Part shown: positions 59,661 through 64,000 of the stretch, piece after piece
How positions within the stretch are numbered: the stretch's first letter is position 1
How the letters are laid out: every line of letters starts with the position of its first letter
Assembly: GCF_047663525.1 (NCBI RefSeq)
Contig: NC_092612.1
Location: forward strand, 3,381,501-3,445,500
Length of the DNA stretch: 64,000 bases
Direction: 5' to 3'
Source: Anas platyrhynchos
Lineage: Eukaryota > Chordata > Aves > Anseriformes > Anatidae
The notes under the pieces: generated by a model
Told to the model about the DNA's origin: nothing
Databases searched by the model: none
Seen by the model: the letters and a program-made list of their open reading frames with translations, nothing else
Translations under genes and position numbers: made by a program

Positions 59661-60266
59661 CCCCTGCCGGAGCAGATTCCAGGCCGGACCTGTAGCCCGT
59701 GGAGAGGAGACCACGCAGGAGCAGGTGACCTGGCAGGAGCTGCTGCCCGTAGGGGAGCCAGGTTGGAGCAGTTTTCTCCTGAGGGATGGACCCCATGGTA
59801 CAGACCCATATCTGGAGCAGCTCTGGAAGAGCTGCTGCCTGTGGGAAGTCCACGCTGGATCAGTTCATCAAGGACTGCATCCTGTTGGTTGGACCCCACA
59901 GCACAGGGGACGAGAGTGACCAAGAAGGAGCGGCAGAGAAGAAGTGCTGTAGACTGACCATAACCCCCATTCCCCTGCGCCGCTCAAGGGGAGGAGGTGG
60001 AAGAGGGTGGATGGGGGGGGAAGGTGCTTTTGGTTTCTTTCCTTTGTTTCTCACTTCTCTAGCTTGTTAGCAATAAGCAATAAATCTTACTATCTCCCTA
60101 TGCCAAGTCTGTTTTGCCGGTTACAATAATTACTGCGTGATTTTCTCATCCTTAACTCAACCTTTGAGCCTTTTTCACATATTTTCTCCCCATTCTTCTT
60201 TGAGGAGGGGGAGTGAGAGAGCGGCTGTGGTGGAGCTCGGCTGCCCACTCGAGCGGAACCACGACA
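59661..60266 (+). mobile_element. Solitary ERVL-type LTR, avian
   Basis: The sequence follows a common chicken LTR type. Internal imperfect repeats of the GGAGCAG...CTGCTGCC kind come first, then AACCCCCATTCCCCTGCGCC. A GGTGCTTTTGG and CAATAAATC region follows, then GTTTTGCCGGTTAC, and the end is GGAGGGGGAGTGAGAGAGCGG...ACCACGACA. No internal coding part is attached. An old insertion, probably of the chicken ERVL group. Confidence 0.75.
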
Positions 60267-60445
60267 GTGTCATCTGCAACCTTACTGAGGGTATGCTCCA
60301 TCCCCTGCTCTAGGTCATCAATAAAGGTATTAAACAAGATAGGCCCCAGTACCGACCCCTGGGGGGCACCACTTGTAATGGGACGCCAGCTGGATTTAAT
60401 TAACCACAACCCACTGGGCACAGCCCTCCAGCCAGTTCTGTACCC
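60267..60445 (-). mobile_element. CR1 LINE reverse-transcriptase fragment
   Basis: The minus strand encodes [20 protein letters not shown], the standard CR1 reverse-transcriptase segment, directly beside the LTR end. A truncated remnant. Confidence 0.85.
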
Positions 60446-60771
60446 GGAGAGGGAGTGGAGGGGCAGGCACCAATCTGTTCTCTTTAGAGACCAGTGACAG
60501 GACCTGAGGGAATGGTGTCAAGCTGAGGCAGGGGAGGTTCAGGCTGGACATCAGGATGAGGTTCTTCACCGAGAGGGTGGTTGCACACTGGAACAGGCTC
60601 CCCAGGGAAGCAGTCGCTGCACCAAGCCTGTCGGAGTTTAAGAAGCCTTTGTACTGTGCTCTTAGTCACGTGGCCTGAATTTTGGGGTAGACCTGTGTAG
60701 TGCCAGGAGCTGGACTCGATGATCCTTAGGGGGCCCTTCCAACTTGGGATATTCTATGATTCTGTGGTTCT
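60446..60771 (+). mobile_element. CR1 LINE 3' part
   Basis: Plus-strand CR1 3' end with GAGGTTCTTCACCGAGAGGG, GGAACAGGCTCCCCAGGGA and the terminal TTCTATGATTCTGTGGTTCT. It stands head to head with the fragment at 60267-60445. Confidence 0.88.
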
Positions 60772-62263
60772 AAAAACCTGTGACATTAACCAAGTTGAAG
60801 AATAATTTAAGGAAAAATGAGGTTGACTCCTTTATTACCTTTTCAATGTAATAATACATTAAAATGTAAATTTTCAATATATATTTTTCTTCCTCCTGTG
60901 TTTGCCTTTGACGTATAACCAAGACAACAAGAATGGGGTAAGCTGCTCACAGACTTTTTTTTTTTTTTTTTTAAAGTTTATACAGTTTTAAGTGTAAGAT
61001 TAAAAAATGAAAACAACAACAAAACAGGTGGTGGCTCACTTTTTATTATTACATATCCAAACAATACACATGAAAGAAAAAATTCGTAATACTACACTGA
61101 TATTGGGACAGATGCTAAAAAGCTACATATGTGTGTTTCAGTTTTCTTAAGAAAAACAGACATAGAGATTGCACAGTTAGGTATTCACCATCACTAGGTG
61201 TTGTGTACGAGATGTGACAACACAACAGCAACATATCCTGCTGCATATTTTAGCACAGCTGATACAGAATCTTATTTTCAAAAAAATTAAACCTTTCCTG
61301 CCTTAACTTAAATATCTGTGAAATTCAGAGACATTTTTCTCTGCTGGTTTGAAGAGGTATCCTTCAAACAGAATATTGCTTTCTGTTTATTTAAATATAT
61401 TTATCACCAGCAATATATTCATTTTTATTAAAATAAATATATATAATTATCTCCAGGTCAGTAGAAAACAATTTATTCAACTATAAGGCTTTCTTGTAAC
61501 TAGTTTTTCATATTAAAATGGTATTCTCTGGTATCAGTAACACTGTCATTGTTAGAAGCAAGACTTAGCTTTGCATTAGAAAGTTGCAATGAGCAAATCT
61601 TGCTTTGCTTCAGTTTGTGTCGTTTACTTTTAATAGGCAAAAATCTTGTGTTTGTGGAAAGTGTTTCTCCCACATACTTTCTCTAGCGTGTTAATACTGT
61701 GAAAGCCCTTTAAGGTGCTATCAGTAAATTATAAAAAAAGATACCTCCTGCACTAAGATAAAGGAGGTTTACAAGTTTTTATAGGACATAAAAATACCTC
61801 CTGCACTAAACTGCACTAAGAGGTTTCTGAAGGAGTTGCATTTCATATATAGTTTTGTGAGGAATGTGTTAACAATTTGTGTCAATAAAGAGCAGTCCTG
61901 TCTGCCTCCGGGTCCTGCACTGGCAATTTAATTCCTGAACCACAGATGTAGTTTCTCCTAGTGTGTCCCAGTCTCCCCCTAATTCTAGTCAATTTATCAA
62001 GTCTTCAGAAAATATTCCTCAAATCTATGAACCTGTTTGCTTTTGTTATTCCAAACTCCTATTTCTAACAGTTACAGCCTTTTTTGTCTTCTTCGTGATT
62101 GATTTAGCACTGCTATAGGTGTGACTGTCCCTGTGAATGGCTGATGAGGAATGTTTTAACTACTTGTGAAGTGCCAATAAGAGAGCTATTTGTGTTTGTA
62201 TGTTTTTTTCTTTGAAGTCTTTGATGTCTGGGGGTTTCAGAACAACTGCTAACAACTAGTGAC
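60772..62263. other. AT-rich stretch without a recognised gene
   Basis: Contains T-runs near 60957-60973 and a local duplication of the phrase ATACCTCCTGCACTAA near 61742 and 61794. GTCAATAAAGAGCAGTCCTG near 61880 could be the tail of another old LTR, but this is not firm. No exon was seen. Confidence 0.5.
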
Positions 62264-62741
62264 TGTTATGGCTTCTGAATGGGACACTATGCAAGCCTCT
62301 GATATCTGGACAGGTGGCCAGGAGATTAAGGAGAAGAAAAAAAAGAAGCTGAAGACTTGCAGGGGACGCTGTGTAAACATGACATGCTGCCAAGGAGTAC
62401 AAAGGGGAAGGACAAGAAAAAAAAACTTGGAGAGGAAGACTACGAGCCTTCAGCATGAAAGACCCCTAAGACCCCCAGAGGGACCACCGGAGACTGATGC
62501 GCATGCTCCAGTTGGAGGGACTGGATCCCGGAAGCTAATTATAATAACCTATTTTTTTTTAGAAGTAGTAATGAATATGTATTAGTCTAGGAGCATAAAA
62601 ATCAGCTACTTGATGTAACTGGTGTGCGTCCTGGTGGAGCAGAGACTCCCGGTGCACCCAGCACTGTTTGCTTACCTCTATTCTTTTAATAAATCCTATT
62701 TTTTATTTAATCCTACTTTGGGACTGAGCGAATTTATAACA
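62264..62741 (+). mobile_element. Probable solitary LTR, unassigned family
   Basis: It opens with TGTTAT and closes with ATAACA, a perfect short inverted terminal repeat. Near the 3' end it has AGCATAAAAATC (TATA-like), a likely R start, and CTTTTAATAAATCC. No clear target-site duplication was seen. A 108-residue open frame inside is not considered a gene. A fossil. Confidence 0.6.
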
Positions 62742-63418
62742 GGTTTCTTTTAAGACATTTATGTAGTGTCCAGTGGAATAAAGAGCACCACAGGTTACTT
62801 CAGAAAAATATATTCTGAATAGCTGACAAAGTACGTTAAAAGTCTATCCAGTTTTCAGTCATTTTCTTTTAAAAAGAGGTATTGGCAGTATCTGAAAGAT
62901 GTTCATATCTACAGTGTTACATAGGCACTGTCAGCAGTAGCTCCGATAAAAAGAAGATGGAAAATTAAGGTGTTGTGTAATGGAAATGAAAGTCATGTCC
63001 TGTGATTTCAGAAGACTGTGTATATTCCATTCCTTCTGCCAAGCCTGCAATTTATCATGCTATATACATACACATATACATGCATATATATATATATAGG
63101 ATAATAAATAGAGAGCTACATATAAAGAACAAAAATATCAAATAAAAGTACTTAAATATATTTAAGAAAGGTCAAATAAGCAAATTTATTTAAAATATCT
63201 TAAAATACCTATATATGAAATTTTATATACCTATTTTTATGAAAAGATACTATTTACTAAATTGTTTACAAATAATAGAACATTACTAAATTGTTTACAA
63301 ATAACAGAACAGTGTGCAACAAAAGCCTCTGGAGAGTAAAAATTAAGTATGTTGAAGACTACTTGTAGGACCAGAAGGCTGAGATTTCGTTCTTAATTTC
63401 CTAGTAAGAAAAAAAAAG
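62742..63418. other. AT-rich DNA with a 29-bp tandem duplication
   Basis: TA-rich microsatellite-like sequence at about 63060-63100. A 29-base unit containing TTACTAAATTGTTTACAAAT is repeated in tandem at 63254-63282 and 63283-63311 with one change. No gene was seen. Confidence 0.7.
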
Positions 63419-64000
63419 ACAAAATAGCGGTAAGCACAAATGAAAGCTTAAGAACACTTTCTATTACTATAAAAATAAATAATTTGTAATACATGGTTAG
63501 TAATATTTAGCAAACAGTGTGCTACCACCATCACAACGGCCTCTTACCCCTTCTAGCTTCAGAGGCATCCTTATACATCCAAAATAGAGAGGAGGGTATC
63601 AACTATATGGATCTCTCTCAGCAGTGGTTTCACAACAATTAGAAGGAAGAAACAGTTGCTGAGAAGCCACAACAAGCTCAAGTTAATTTCTGGACTTTGA
63701 ATAATTACTCCTTAAGTTCTCTCTCTCTCCATACAGTAGAGCACGCTCCTGACTAACTTGTACAGTGCACTCTGAATAGGAGAGATTTGTTTGCCTAAGC
63801 TAAAGGAAGAAATAGAAAACCAAGAAAGCTACTTAACTTTTAACACTTAAATTAAATGTTAAGTTACAAAAGTTCACAGGCCATGAGACAACATAAATAA
63901 ATCCCTTCTCGACCTAAAAGATCTCATTTTTTTTTTCAGGAGCGGCCTCCCTGAATCTAAATAATCCTCTCACAGGCAGAACAGAGTGTCCGTTCTAACT
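63419..64000 (-). repeat. Right arm of a large inverted repeat
   Basis: Inverted copy of 27419-28000, cut by the window end. A second inverted ATAD2-like copy may lie beyond the window, but nothing visible proves it. Confidence 0.92.

Noticed and set aside
59185-59919. A 244-residue open frame
   Set aside because: It starts in intron-like DNA, crosses the USP42-like fragment and runs into LTR sequence. It is a chance frame, not a gene.
61860-61960. Possible tail of another LTR around GTCAATAAAGAGC
   Set aside because: Only one polyadenylation-type motif with no matching ends. Too weak to annotate.
1-64000. CRISPR arrays, operons, riboswitches or tRNA genes
   Set aside because: The DNA is vertebrate. 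No regularly spaced repeats were seen and no tRNA-like sequence was noticed by eye.

Overview
The window looks like bird nuclear DNA, most likely chicken or a close galliform. It contains CR1 LINE fragments, LTRs of the chicken type, spliced vertebrate genes with small exons and a CpG-island promoter. There is no bacterial or viral gene organisation. Nearly all assignments come from reading exons by eye and matching them to remembered vertebrate proteins. No alignment was run.

The layout is a mosaic of segmental duplications carrying pieces of four gene families. Block A (1-8495) holds a USP42-like tail fragment and a CCDC81-like module of four exons encoding two HU-type domains. It recurs in the same orientation at 33658-42152 (A'), at a constant offset of 33657 with no net indel. 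Block B (8112-13527) overlaps the end of A. It holds the second HU exon, old LTR pieces, a GC-rich block and decayed USP42-like C-terminal sequence. It recurs, slightly diverged, at 54240-59660 (B'). Between B and A' lie a 5'-truncated ATAD2-like pseudogene (13940-26604), CR1 fragments (28019-29730) and a CpG island (30600-31560). Between A' and B' lies an intact-looking 12-exon gene (42890-53031), read here as EFCAB12-like. Its first exon is in phase with the last HU exon of A', so a CCDC81::EFCAB12-like fusion transcript is possible. The right end (59661-64000) holds an ERVL-type LTR, two opposed CR1 fragments, a second LTR and AT-rich DNA. It ends in an inverted copy (63419-64000) of 27419-28000.

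The USP42-like material occurs as tails followed by heads: a C-terminal fragment lies upstream of a catalytic-domain exon at 53650-54239. This suggests the remains of a tandem USP42-like array into which CCDC81-like, ATAD2-like and EFCAB12-like pieces were shuffled. The EFCAB12-like gene, and perhaps the HU modules, look functional. The USP42-like and ATAD2-like parts look decayed. No operon-like or pathway logic is visible. Shared testis or centrosome expression of these families is a hypothesis only. The perfect-looking A/A' copy could also be an assembly artefact.
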